A stretch of 7,781 nt of DNA from an uncultured Candidatus Saccharibacteria bacterium. Its GTDB lineage: Bacteria; Patescibacteriota; Saccharimonadia; Saccharimonadales; UBA4665. Shown here piece after piece: positions 1-6,667 of the stretch. Location of the stretch: contig CAITDW010000253.1 in assembly GCA_903891235.1 (NCBI GenBank), forward strand, positions 1 through 7,781, written 5' to 3'. A program made the translations under genes and the position numbers. The notes beneath the pieces are model-generated. The model ran no database searches, was not told the DNA's origin, and saw nothing but the letters and a program-made list of their open reading frames with translations. Position 1 is the stretch's first letter; each line of letters starts with the position of its first letter.

Positions 1-60
1 AATAAGTATATTGAGTTCTTGCTCTAACTCGGAATATGTTTGATCAATTTTATTACTCAT
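1..60 (-). CDS. xseB: Exodeoxyribonuclease VII small subunit, N-terminal 20 residues only (runs off the left edge)
   Basis: The ATG at 60..58 on the minus strand opens a frame that stays open to the window edge. It encodes MSNKIDQTYSELEQELNILI. The SELEQEL stretch fits the amphipathic helix at the start of XseB proteins, which are short helical subunits that bind the large subunit XseA to form the ssDNA-degrading exonuclease VII. The call depends mainly on position: the start lies 2 bases after the xseA stop, and xseA-xseB is a very common order. A Shine-Dalgarno-like AAAGG (71..67) sits 6 bases before the ATG, inside the last codons of xseA, so translation of the two subunits is probably coupled. 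Only the N-terminus can be seen, so completeness cannot be judged. Confidence 0.8.
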   Translation of the reverse strand, partial: MSNKIDQTYSELEQELNILI

Positions 61-62
61 TT

Positions 63-1187
63 TTAACCTTTCTTTTCAATATTTTCTAGGCTAGCCAGGA
101 TGCTAGATTCATAAAACTGAATCGATACCTTCTGACCTTTTAGTATATCTTTTTCCGATCTTATCAACCTTTTATTTTGACTCATTATATTATACCCTCT
201 TTTAAGAATATCGAGAGGACTAAGAGCTTTTAATAAGTTATCCTTATATTCTAATTGAAATTTAATGTTTTCTAGTTTGAGCTTTAGGCTATTATTTAAA
301 GCATCAGTGATATTAAATATATCTTGTTTTTTTCTAGCAAAATAGTTAGTGATTAATTTATTTAGTGATTCTTGATTATGTGTAATTTGATTCATTACTT
401 GTTTTTTATCGGGAACTAATAATTCAGCTGCATTGCTTGGAGTGCTGGCACGTTTATCTGCGGCTTTTTCTGCTAGTGAGATATCTATTTCATGACCAAT
501 TGCAACTAGTGTTGGAATCCGACTACCTGCAACAGATCGAACCACTTTTTCAACACTAAATGCAAAAAGATCTTCAGCAGAACCGCCCCCTCTAGTAATC
601 ACCAAAACCTCAGGTGGATCAGATGATTCATTGAAAAATTTAATCGCTTCACAAATCTCATCGGGCGCCTTATCTCCCTGGACTAAGACATTAATTAGTT
701 GTATTTCTAGTCCAACCCATCTGGCATTAATAATCTTAGTAAAATCAGCATATGCAGCAGATTCTCCACTGGTTATTAAGCCAATTGTTTTAGGAGGATA
801 TGGTAGTACTCGTTTACGGCCCAGATCGAATAAACCTTCGTCTGTTAATTTTTTTTCAAGAATTTGTTGAGCTTTTTTGATAGTTCCTTCGCCCACAGGA
901 CTCACTGATAAAATGTTAAAACTATAGCCATATAAATTATGTATTTTTGGGCGACCATTGGCTTTTATTAACATGCCGTCCTCTAATGGGAAAGACATCT
1001 GATAAATACTACAAAAACAACGCATACTTGCAATATCATCCTTGAGATCAAAATATACCCATGTTCCCTTAGATATTTTAAAGTTAGTAACTTCACCAAT
1101 TACCGATATATTAGGATACGCAAATTCAAAAGTCTGATTAATTGAATCAATAAATTGACTAACTGTTAATTCAACTGTTGGTTGCAT
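63..1187 (-). CDS. xseA: Exodeoxyribonuclease VII large subunit
   Basis: Catalytic and DNA-binding subunit of exonuclease VII, which degrades single-stranded DNA from both ends to short oligonucleotides in the cytoplasm. The 374-residue product has the family layout. An N-terminal OB-fold spans roughly residues 5-100 (VIGEVTNFK, then GTWVYFDLKD). The catalytic domain follows, with EGLFD near 117-121, KRVLPYPPKTIGLITSG at about 125-141, RGGGSAEDLFAF at 199-210, and GHEID at 231-235 followed by ADKRASTPSNAAEL. A short helical region and the conserved tail LSPLDILKRGYNIM (322-335) complete it. E. coli XseA is about 456 residues, so this one is short, mainly in the helical arm between 265 and 320. 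The ATG start gives the usual N-terminus just before the OB-fold, but I see no strong Shine-Dalgarno. The start lies inside the end of the upstream membrane-protein gene (17-base overlap), which suggests translational coupling. Confidence 0.96.
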   Translation of the reverse strand: MQPTVELTVSQFIDSINQTFEFAYPNISVIGEVTNFKISKGTWVYFDLKDDIASMRCFCSIYQMSFPLEDGMLIKANGRPKIHNLYGYSFNILSVSPVGEGTIKKAQQILEKKLTDEGLFDLGRKRVLPYPPKTIGLITSGESAAYADFTKIINARWVGLEIQLINVLVQGDKAPDEICEAIKFFNESSDPPEVLVITRGGGSAEDLFAFSVEKVVRSVAGSRIPTLVAIGHEIDISLAEKAADKRASTPSNAAELLVPDKKQVMNQITHNQESLNKLITNYFARKKQDIFNITDALNNSLKLKLENIKFQLEYKDNLLKALSPLDILKRGYNIMSQNKRLIRSEKDILKGQKVSIQFYESSILASLENIEKKG

Positions 1188-2229
1188 TGCTGACTTTTTT
1201 AGAAATCTTTAATCTTTTATGCCAATAATAATATCCTGGTGGCATTTGAATGGCCGTATTAACGACTCTATACATTATTGTTGCAGATAGGCTAAGGTTT
1301 GCTGGAACGCCAGCAGCGACCATCACAGCTACCATCATTGCCTCATAGACACCTAAACCTCCAGGCAACACTGCTATAAGTCCTGCGAAATTAGCAATTG
1401 CGTAGGCTAAAATAATTGCGCCTGGATTAACCCATTGACCAAATGCAAGATAAACTACATAAATAGATAATAGTTCAGTAATATTATTTAGAAATCCATA
1501 GTACAGAGGTCGTTTAAGATCTCTAAGGTTAGATTTTAAAACATTGTAATTTTCATGGAAGTCATTGAAAACAAATTTCGCCTTTTCTAAATTTATGGTT
1601 TCAGGATGGTGGGGTCGAATAAAATTAATTACTCTATTCAGTAACATTGTTATGTATGTAAATGTTTTGGTAATTCTTGTTTCACTACCGATTATATATA
1701 CAAACAGGATTGTTCCAAAAACTATAATTGCTGAGGAAAACGAGGCCGTAAAGATTACAAAAGTATTAACGTTACCTTTAACTGAAAGCATTATTAATCC
1801 AACAATTACTAGAATCTGAAAAGCAAAAAAGATCATGAATAGTTTCATGACATAAGTAAAAGTTGCTTTTCCAACAGTAATCTTGGGAGATCTAATTCTT
1901 GCTGCAAAATATGAAGCTCCAGACAGGCCTCCACTTGGAAAAACATTATTTACAAAATTAAGCTCCAAAGATAACTTAAATAAATATTTCAACTTAAGCC
2001 TATTGCCCAGAACATGAAGAATTGTTTGAAATAATTTTCCCTGCGCATAATAATTCCATGCTTGAATTGGTATCAATAATAGTAGTAATACTGCATTGAC
2101 ATGTGTTAACTCGTCTAAAGTTTGAGCCAACTGATGCCTTAGAGCGTAAATAAGAATCAGTAAAGCTAAAATAGTAATGTAATTAAGTATTGCTTTCCAA
2201 TTAGAGATAACAAATTTTTTTAAACGCAT
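1171..2229 (-). CDS. Multi-pass membrane protein of the lysylphosphatidylglycerol synthase TM / UPF0104 (YbhN-like) family
   Basis: A 352-residue integral membrane protein with about seven to eight hydrophobic segments, near residues 13-30, 45-62, 125-150, 157-181, 245-265, 268-290 and 293-315. Two family signatures are visible: FPSGGLSG at 97-104 and LPGGLGVYEA at 288-297, the latter followed by a helix with an arginine (MYRVVN at 319-324). These match the flippase-like membrane domain of MprF and the stand-alone UPF0104 proteins, thought to act on lipid-linked substrates. No soluble MprF-type aminoacyl-transferase domain is attached, so lysyl transfer itself is not supported. The substrate cannot be named. 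The gene is first of an apparent operon with xseA and xseB, overlaps xseA by 17 bases, and ends in TGA. The ATG at 2229 has a consensus -10 box 11 bases upstream and no Shine-Dalgarno, so the mRNA is probably leaderless. Confidence 0.87.
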   Translation of the reverse strand: MRLKKFVISNWKAILNYITILALLILIYALRHQLAQTLDELTHVNAVLLLLLIPIQAWNYYAQGKLFQTILHVLGNRLKLKYLFKLSLELNFVNNVFPSGGLSGASYFAARIRSPKITVGKATFTYVMKLFMIFFAFQILVIVGLIMLSVKGNVNTFVIFTASFSSAIIVFGTILFVYIIGSETRITKTFTYITMLLNRVINFIRPHHPETINLEKAKFVFNDFHENYNVLKSNLRDLKRPLYYGFLNNITELLSIYVVYLAFGQWVNPGAIILAYAIANFAGLIAVLPGGLGVYEAMMVAVMVAAGVPANLSLSATIMYRVVNTAIQMPPGYYYWHKRLKISKKVSNATNS

Positions 2230-2240
2230 ATATAAAGAGT

Positions 2241-2246
2241 ATTATA
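2241..2246 (-). promoter_or_regulatory. -10 box (TATAAT) of the membrane-protein/xseA/xseB operon
   Basis: A perfect TATAAT reads on the minus strand at 2246..2241. Only 11 bases separate it from the ATG at 2229. A start 6-8 bases after the box would leave a leader of about 2-5 bases. No good TTGACA-like -35 is present at 17-18 bp. There is no Shine-Dalgarno between box and ATG (ACTCTTTATAT). Confidence 0.6.
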
Positions 2247-2269
2247 CAGAAAAAAAACTATTTAAGCGC

Positions 2270-2275
2270 TATACT
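2270..2275 (+). promoter_or_regulatory. -10 box (TATACT) of the methylase-rpmA operon
   Basis: TATACT matches the -10 consensus at five of six positions. It ends 9 bases before the ATG at 2285 (intervening TATTGATAT). Transcription should begin within a few bases of the start codon, giving a leaderless or nearly leaderless mRNA. No clear -35 is seen at 17-18 bp, where the sequence is an A-run. It lies back to back with the minus-strand -10 box, 23 bp away. Confidence 0.55.
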
Positions 2276-2284
2276 TATTGATAT

Positions 2285-3451
2285 ATGAGTAGTGTATTAA
2301 TTCTAGGAAGACAAACTAATATTGCTTTAGCTGAACTTGAAAGTCTTTATGGGGCTGAAAATTTTAAGTTGATTAACAGTAACTGTGTCTTAACAGATAT
2401 TGGAAACATTGACCTACCAAGATTAGGTGGTTCAATTAAGATTGCTAAAGTAATTGATGAATATAATAATACTTCGTGGTTAGATATTGAAAAAATATTA
2501 CATAAAAATATTGGAAACTTTTTAAACCTACCTATTGAGGGTAAATTAAATTTAGGAATTAGTCTTTATGGTTTAAATGTAAATTTAAATAAACTACAAA
2601 ATTTAACAATCCAACTAAAAAAAAGTATTAAAAAATATGGTCAATCTGTTCGTCTATTACCTAGTAGTTCCTTGCAGCTCAATTCAGCACAGGTCATTCA
2701 CAATAAATTACTCTCAGAAAAAGGAGCTGAAATTTTAATAATCCAATCTCCTAATTCTGTAATAATTGCAAAAACTATTGACGAGCAAGATATCAACTCT
2801 TATTCACAAAGAGACTACAATCGTCCTAAAAGAGATTCTAAAGTTGGTATGCTACCTCCGAAATTAGCTCAGATATTAATCAATTTAGCTAATCCAAAAA
2901 ATAATTCTACTGTTCTTGATCCATTCTGTGGAACTGGAGTTATTCTTCAGGAGGCCCTACTTGATAAATTCAACGCCTATGGTACAGATCTTGAAGCCAG
3001 AATGATAGATTACTCTCAAGTAAACATGGATTGGCTTGCTGAAAAATATACCATTCAAAATAATCTCAAATTAGAAACTGGCGATGCGACAAACTTCATT
3101 TGGCAGCCATTTGATAATGTAGTTGCTGAAACTTATTTAGGACAAGCTTATAGTATTTACCCAGACAGCTTAAGATTAAAAGATAATATTAGAAATTGTG
3201 ATGTTATCTTATCTAAATTTCTTAAGAACATTCACAATCAGGTTCCAATAGGTGGTAAATTATCTCTTGCCCTGCCGGCTTGGTATGATCGAGATACAAA
3301 AAAGTTTTTAACCCTTCCTCTTATTGACCATTTCCCCGAACTAGGGTATAATCGATTAAGTTTTTCAATTGTAAATAGCGATGATTTATTCTATCACCGT
3401 GAAGGACAAATTGTAGCAAGACAATTAATATTATTAACTAGGAACAAATAA
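2285..3451 (+). CDS. THUMP/TRM11-like SAM-dependent methyltransferase, probably acting on RNA
   Basis: The 388-residue protein resembles the TRM11/Trm-G10 branch of the UPF0020 methyltransferases, whose known members make N2-methylguanosine in tRNA. The N-terminus (SVLILGRQ, then ALAELESLYG) fits the start of that family and supports the ATG chosen. Residues about 60-165 are a poorly conserved region where a THUMP-like RNA-binding domain is expected. The catalytic half begins with RDYNRPKRDSKVGMLPPKLA (176-195), followed by the SAM-binding motif LDPFCGTG (211-218), the acidic residue of motif II in YGTDLEA (232-238), and GDAT at 266-269. Motif IV is unusual: the expected (N/D)PPYG reads ETYLG at 282-286. 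No Shine-Dalgarno precedes the gene. Its TAA shares a base with the ATG of rpmA (TAATG), so the two are cotranscribed and probably coupled. An rRNA or DNA substrate cannot be excluded. Confidence 0.85.
   Translation: MSSVLILGRQTNIALAELESLYGAENFKLINSNCVLTDIGNIDLPRLGGSIKIAKVIDEYNNTSWLDIEKILHKNIGNFLNLPIEGKLNLGISLYGLNVNLNKLQNLTIQLKKSIKKYGQSVRLLPSSSLQLNSAQVIHNKLLSEKGAEILIIQSPNSVIIAKTIDEQDINSYSQRDYNRPKRDSKVGMLPPKLAQILINLANPKNNSTVLDPFCGTGVILQEALLDKFNAYGTDLEARMIDYSQVNMDWLAEKYTIQNNLKLETGDATNFIWQPFDNVVAETYLGQAYSIYPDSLRLKDNIRNCDVILSKFLKNIHNQVPIGGKLSLALPAWYDRDTKKFLTLPLIDHFPELGYNRLSFSIVNSDDLFYHREGQIVARQLILLTRNK
3440..3444 (+). promoter_or_regulatory. Ribosome binding site of rpmA
   Basis: AGGAA lies in the last codons of the methylase gene, 6 bases before the rpmA ATG. 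It gives rpmA its own initiation signal in addition to stop-start coupling through TAATG, in contrast to the SD-less first gene of the operon. Confidence 0.6.
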
Positions 3452-3723
3452 TGTCACACGTTAAAGCTGGTGGATCAGCAAAAAATACAAGAGATAGTCC
3501 CGGTAAAAGACTTGGCGTTAAATTATACGCAGGTCAAAAAGTTAAAGTTGGACAAATTATCATTAGACAAGTTGGGCTAACAAAAAGAGCTGGTAAAGGC
3601 ACAATGGTAAGTAGGAATTATTCAATTCATGCAGCTAAAGATGGTGTCGTTGGTTTTAGGACAAGAAAAATCAAAAGATTTACAGGCAGAACTGTTAGAC
3701 GAACAGAAGTTTTTGTAGATTAA
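3451..3723 (+). CDS. rpmA: 50S ribosomal protein bL27
   Basis: L27 sits near the peptidyl transferase centre of the large ribosomal subunit, with its N-terminal tail reaching toward the tRNA ends. The 90-residue product begins MSHVKAGGSAKNTRDSPGKRLGVKLYAGQKVKVGQ, the hallmark L27 start. There is no N-terminal extension of the kind cleaved in Firmicutes. IIIRQVG (37-43) and the later AAKDGVVGF (61-69) are also recognisable. The central segment that usually reads close to GTKFHPGxNVGxGxD is replaced by LTKRAGKGTMVSRNY, and there is a basic tail ending in GRTVRRTEVFVD. Length is slightly above the usual 85 or so. L27 genes normally follow rplU (L21). Here the partner is instead an RNA-methylase-like gene, overlapping by one base. 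The following pyrG converges from the other strand. Confidence 0.95.
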   Translation: MSHVKAGGSAKNTRDSPGKRLGVKLYAGQKVKVGQIIIRQVGLTKRAGKGTMVSRNYSIHAAKDGVVGFRTRKIKRFTGRTVRRTEVFVD

Positions 3724-3732
3724 TTTTTTCTT

Positions 3733-5334
3733 TTAACTTAATAAACTCTTAATAAAGCCATCAAACATAGGATGGACTCTATTTGGTCGTGATTTAAATT
3801 CTGGGTGAAATTGACTAGCCATAAAGAATTTATTTTCAGGTGCTTCTATAATTTCAACTAAATTATTATCTGGCGATGTGCCGACTGCCTTAATTCCCCA
3901 TGACTCATAAAGATTTCTATACTTGTTATTACATTCATAACGATGTCTATGTCTTTCAAAAATAATCTTCTTTCCATAAACTTTTTGAGCTAGAGATTTT
4001 GGAATTAGTCGACATTCATAGTTTCCTAGCCTCATTGTTCCACCAGTATTTTCTTTACCTTTTTGATCGTTCATAGTTGATATAACTAAATCCTTAGATT
4101 CGGGATTAAGTTCTTCACTAGTTGCATCCTCAAGTCCTGCATTTCTTGCTGCCGCAATCACTGCAACCTGTAAACCTAAACACAAACCCATATAAGGTAA
4201 ATTATTTTTTAATGCATATTGAGCTGAAGCAATTTTTCCTTCAATTCCTCTTATGCCAAATCCACCAGGCACGACAATACCATCAACTTCACTCAAAGCC
4301 TTTTGCCTCTTCCGTTCGCTGATCATATCCTCAGCATTAATCCAAAGTATCTCAATATCCGTGTTATTCGACCAAGCAGCAACTCTTAATGCTTCAAAAA
4401 CTGACATATATGTATCTGCATTATCTAAATACTTAGCAACCATACCAACTTTAATTTTTGTGTGAAAATCTTTATTAGCTAGTTCGACAACATTTTGCCA
4501 CTGTTGTAATTTAGGTTTTTTAGCCTTAATACCTAGTTTGTCGACTATAACGTTTATTAATCCGGTTTTTTCTAAAGTCAAAGGCACCTGATAAATCGAA
4601 GATTCATTCGGAATTAATGCAATAGAATCTTCACTTAATCCACAAAATAAACTCAATTTTTTCTTTATTGTAACCTTAGCTGGTTTTTCGCTTCTTGCAA
4701 CTAAAATATCTGGGATTATACCTAAGCTTCTCAAATCCCTTACAGAATTTTGGGCTGGCTTTGTTTTGATTTCTTCACTAGCGCCAAGATAAGGCATGTA
4801 TACGACGTGTACATAGAGACAATTCTGTCTACCAACTCTTAAACTAAACTCTCTAATCGCTTCAATGAATGCCAATGATTCATAGTCACCAACAGTTCCA
4901 CCAATTTCAACGATATGAACATTAAAGTCTTGACCAGCTTTTTGGATATAATCTTGAATTTTAGATGTCACGTGTGGAATGATCTGTATTGAATGTCCGC
5001 CAGATAAACCATTTCTTTCATCTTGTATAACTTCCATTAAAACTCTACCACTCATCAAGCTACTAGATTGAGTTAATTCCTCATCTAAAAATCTCTCATA
5101 ATGCCCTAGGTCTAGATCTGTTTCAGCCCCATCCTTAGTGACGAAGCATTCTCCATGCTCTCTTGGATTAAGAGTTCCAGCATCAATATTCAAATAAGGG
5201 TCACATTTTTGTATATTAACAGAAACACCGCGTGCCTTTAATAGATTACCAATTGATGCGGCAGTTATTCCCTTGCCTAATCCAGACAAGACTCCACCTG
5301 TTACAAAAATATACTTAGTCGGTTTCTTTGGCAC
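3733..5334 (-). CDS. pyrG: CTP synthase (glutamine hydrolysing)
   Basis: Makes CTP from UTP, ATP and glutamine, the last step of pyrimidine nucleotide synthesis, in the cytosol. The 533-residue protein has the full two-domain layout. The synthetase domain (about 1-270) has the P-loop-like GGVLSGLGKG at 13-22, CDPYLNIDAGT (44-54), GAETDLDLGHYERF (69-82) and the metal-site region VEIGGTVGD (142-150). The class I glutamine amidotransferase domain (about 295-533) has PGGFGIRG (356-363), the nucleophile Cys385 in GLCLGLQ, and His510/Glu512 in QFHPEF. All catalytic residues are present. DAGTLNPREHGE differs from the more usual DPGTMSPxxHGE but keeps the key positions. The start is GTG, supported by AGGGGTG 7 bases upstream and by the family N-terminus. 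It has its own putative promoter, and its stop lies 9 bases from the rpmA stop in convergent orientation. Confidence 0.98.
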   Translation of the reverse strand: MPKKPTKYIFVTGGVLSGLGKGITAASIGNLLKARGVSVNIQKCDPYLNIDAGTLNPREHGECFVTKDGAETDLDLGHYERFLDEELTQSSSLMSGRVLMEVIQDERNGLSGGHSIQIIPHVTSKIQDYIQKAGQDFNVHIVEIGGTVGDYESLAFIEAIREFSLRVGRQNCLYVHVVYMPYLGASEEIKTKPAQNSVRDLRSLGIIPDILVARSEKPAKVTIKKKLSLFCGLSEDSIALIPNESSIYQVPLTLEKTGLINVIVDKLGIKAKKPKLQQWQNVVELANKDFHTKIKVGMVAKYLDNADTYMSVFEALRVAAWSNNTDIEILWINAEDMISERKRQKALSEVDGIVVPGGFGIRGIEGKIASAQYALKNNLPYMGLCLGLQVAVIAAARNAGLEDATSEELNPESKDLVISTMNDQKGKENTGGTMRLGNYECRLIPKSLAQKVYGKKIIFERHRHRYECNNKYRNLYESWGIKAVGTSPDNNLVEIIEAPENKFFMASQFHPEFKSRPNRVHPMFDGFIKSLLS

Positions 5335-5341
5335 CGCTTTA

Positions 5342-5348
5342 CACCCCT
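5342..5348 (-). promoter_or_regulatory. Ribosome binding site of pyrG (supports the GTG start)
   Basis: AGGGGTG on the minus strand (5348..5342) resembles the AGGAGGTG core. It ends 7 bases before the GTG at 5334, which fixes a non-ATG start. No in-frame ATG near it would give the family's usual N-terminus. Confidence 0.7.
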
Positions 5349-5353
5349 ATTTA

Positions 5354-5391
5354 TTGCTTAAATACTACCTTATTCATGCCTACTTAAGCAA
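5354..5391 (-). repeat. Perfect 8-bp inverted repeat in the pyrG upstream region
   Basis: TTGCTTAA at 5391..5384 and TTAAGCAA at 5361..5354 (minus strand) are exact reverse complements separated by 22 bases. Arm centres are 30 bp apart, about three helical turns. One arm overlaps the putative -35 and the other the expected transcription start, which is the placement of an operator. A hairpin with a 22-base loop is possible only if transcription starts further upstream. Confidence 0.5.
5362..5391 (-). promoter_or_regulatory. Putative pyrG promoter
   Basis: A -35-like TTGCTT (5391..5386) is followed after 18 bp by TAGTAT (5367..5362), matching consensus at three and four of six positions. Transcription would start near 5355. 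That leaves about a 20-base leader holding the AGGGGTG ribosome binding site. The match is modest, and readthrough from the S41 gene is an alternative. Confidence 0.35.
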
Positions 5392-5419
5392 GTTTTTTAT
5401 TATTAAAATCATAATATAT

Positions 5420-6622
5420 CTAATTTTGAGTTAATACACCTAGTGCTGCATTAAGTTGTGCATCAACTTTGTTGCTGATATCGGCATCACTCAAAGGAAC
5501 ATTTTTATCTGGAGTTATACCTATTTTATTAATATTAGCTCCGTTTGGTCTATACCATTTTGCGATTGTAATCTTCGCTTCTGCTCCTCCTGTAAGATTA
5601 AATATTTGCTGCACCACTCCCTTTCCGAAGGATTTTACTCCCAAAGTTGATGCAACGTTATTATCATGTAAGGCTCCTGCGGTTATCTCGCTAGCACTAG
5701 CGCTCCCTGAATCAATAAGCACTACAGTTGGTATTCCATTTAGCGTTTTACTTGACTGGGTGGCATTATAGGTCTGCAGAACCGTTTCTCCACTCTTCTC
5801 AGTTAAAATTAATTGTCCTGTCTTTAGCCATAGATTACATACTTCAACGGCTTGATCAACTAGGCCACCAGGATTACCTCTTAAATCTAAGATTATACCC
5901 TTAACATTGCTTCTCCTAAATTGATCAGCTGCCTTTAAGGCTAAGCTTCCGGTATCATCTGTGAATTGTGTAATTTGCATATATCCAATATTACCGGTTA
6001 AAATTTTGCTATTAACACTTGGTAGACTTATTGTGTCTCTTTTTATCTTGAAGCTCAGCTGACTTGAGCCTCGAATTACATCTAGCTTAACAAAGCTACC
6101 TTGAGGTCCTCTAATAATATTAACAGCTTCATCTACATTTAAATTAGCAGTGCTCTTTCCATTAATCGAAGTTATTATGTCGCCAGCTTTTACGCCTGAA
6201 TTATAAGCTGGAAAACCAGTAATTGGAGAAACAACAATTAATTGTCCTTGGCTGTTCTTGCCCATTTGAGCACCAATTCCACTAAAAGTTCCACTTATTT
6301 CGCTATTGAGAATCTTTGCTTGATTAGCGCTAAAATACTCAGTGTAAGGATCATTAGTTGATTGAGCTAGACCTGTCTTTAAACCATCCAATACTTGTTG
6401 ATTTTTTAAAGATCCATCATAGTTCTCTTTAATTAATTTATAGAGCTGATTAACTGATGAGTAATCTAGATTTTGGGGTAGATTGCTGGATATGGTAGGT
6501 TTTTTAACAATTGCAATATTTCCATTGCCGATATTTATACCTAAAATAAATACACCAATAACAAATATTACTGATGAAAGATAAATATATGTTTTTTTAT
6601 TTTTTTTATGTATCTTTATCAA
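5420..6622 (-). CDS. Membrane-anchored S41 family C-terminal processing protease with PDZ domain (CtpA/CtpB-like)
   Basis: Serine protease that cleaves proteins at their C-termini outside the cytoplasmic membrane. The 400-residue protein has a basic N-terminus (KIHKKNKK), one transmembrane or signal-anchor helix at about 12-30, an N-terminal helical segment (about 52-110), a PDZ domain (about 112-195, with SGIGAQM and SGVKAGDIITSINGK), and the S41 core. The catalytic Ser309 lies in GSASASE, Lys334 in SFGKG and Gln338 four residues on. This Ser-Lys-Gln spacing is that of CtpB-type enzymes. LDLRGNPGG (246-253) is also typical, so the enzyme looks intact. The start is TTG, supported by GGGGGA six bases upstream and the absence of an early in-frame ATG. 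It follows the CHAP hydrolase gene on the same strand after 99 bases. By analogy with proteases that process or remove peptidoglycan hydrolases, it may act in cell-wall remodelling (inference). Confidence 0.95.
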   Translation of the reverse strand: MIKIHKKNKKTYIYLSSVIFVIGVFILGINIGNGNIAIVKKPTISSNLPQNLDYSSVNQLYKLIKENYDGSLKNQQVLDGLKTGLAQSTNDPYTEYFSANQAKILNSEISGTFSGIGAQMGKNSQGQLIVVSPITGFPAYNSGVKAGDIITSINGKSTANLNVDEAVNIIRGPQGSFVKLDVIRGSSQLSFKIKRDTISLPSVNSKILTGNIGYMQITQFTDDTGSLALKAADQFRRSNVKGIILDLRGNPGGLVDQAVEVCNLWLKTGQLILTEKSGETVLQTYNATQSSKTLNGIPTVVLIDSGSASASEITAGALHDNNVASTLGVKSFGKGVVQQIFNLTGGAEAKITIAKWYRPNGANINKIGITPDKNVPLSDADISNKVDAQLNAALGVLTQN

Positions 6623-6628
6623 TTTAAA

Positions 6629-6634
6629 TCCCCC
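6629..6634 (-). promoter_or_regulatory. Ribosome binding site of the S41 protease gene (supports the TTG start)
   Basis: GGGGGA at 6634..6629 on the minus strand stands out in otherwise AT-only sequence. It lies 6 bases (TTTAAA) before the TTG at 6622, so it decides the rare TTG start. Confidence 0.65.
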
Positions 6635-6661
6635 AAAAAATTTATTATTTCATTCTCTTTA

Positions 6662-6667
6662 ATTATA
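6662..6667 (-). promoter_or_regulatory. -10 box (TATAAT) of the S41 protease gene
   Basis: A perfect TATAAT at 6667..6662 on the minus strand, within GGCTATAATTAAAG. It predicts a start near 6655 and a leader of about 32 bases containing the GGGGGA ribosome binding site. No convincing -35 is seen. It suggests the protease can be transcribed independently of the CHAP gene. Confidence 0.5.

Noticed and set aside
631..870. Plus-strand reading frame of 79 codons inside xseA
   Set aside because: It is antisense to the conserved catalytic domain of XseA, has no family features, and has no promoter or ribosome binding site.
1171..1173. UGA recoded as glycine (as in Gracilibacteria/SR1)
   Set aside because: All conserved genes reach family length without in-frame TGA, and the membrane-protein gene ends sensibly at its TGA. 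The standard code fits, although a single TGA stop is limited evidence.
2265..2270. AGCGCT palindrome between the divergent -10 boxes as an operator
   Set aside because: It is a 6-bp palindrome with no symmetric extension, too short to support.
5354..5398. Rho-independent terminator on the plus strand (inverted repeat followed by a T-run)
   Set aside because: The stem is AT-rich with a 22-base loop, and no plus-strand gene lies upstream that would need it. Position over the pyrG promoter is a better explanation.
5469..5771. Plus-strand reading frame of 100 codons opposite the S41 protease
   Set aside because: It mirrors the conserved catalytic core of the protease and is best explained as a shadow. 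The frames at 1565-1819, 4122-4322, 4253-4465 and 5456-5650 are rejected on the same grounds.
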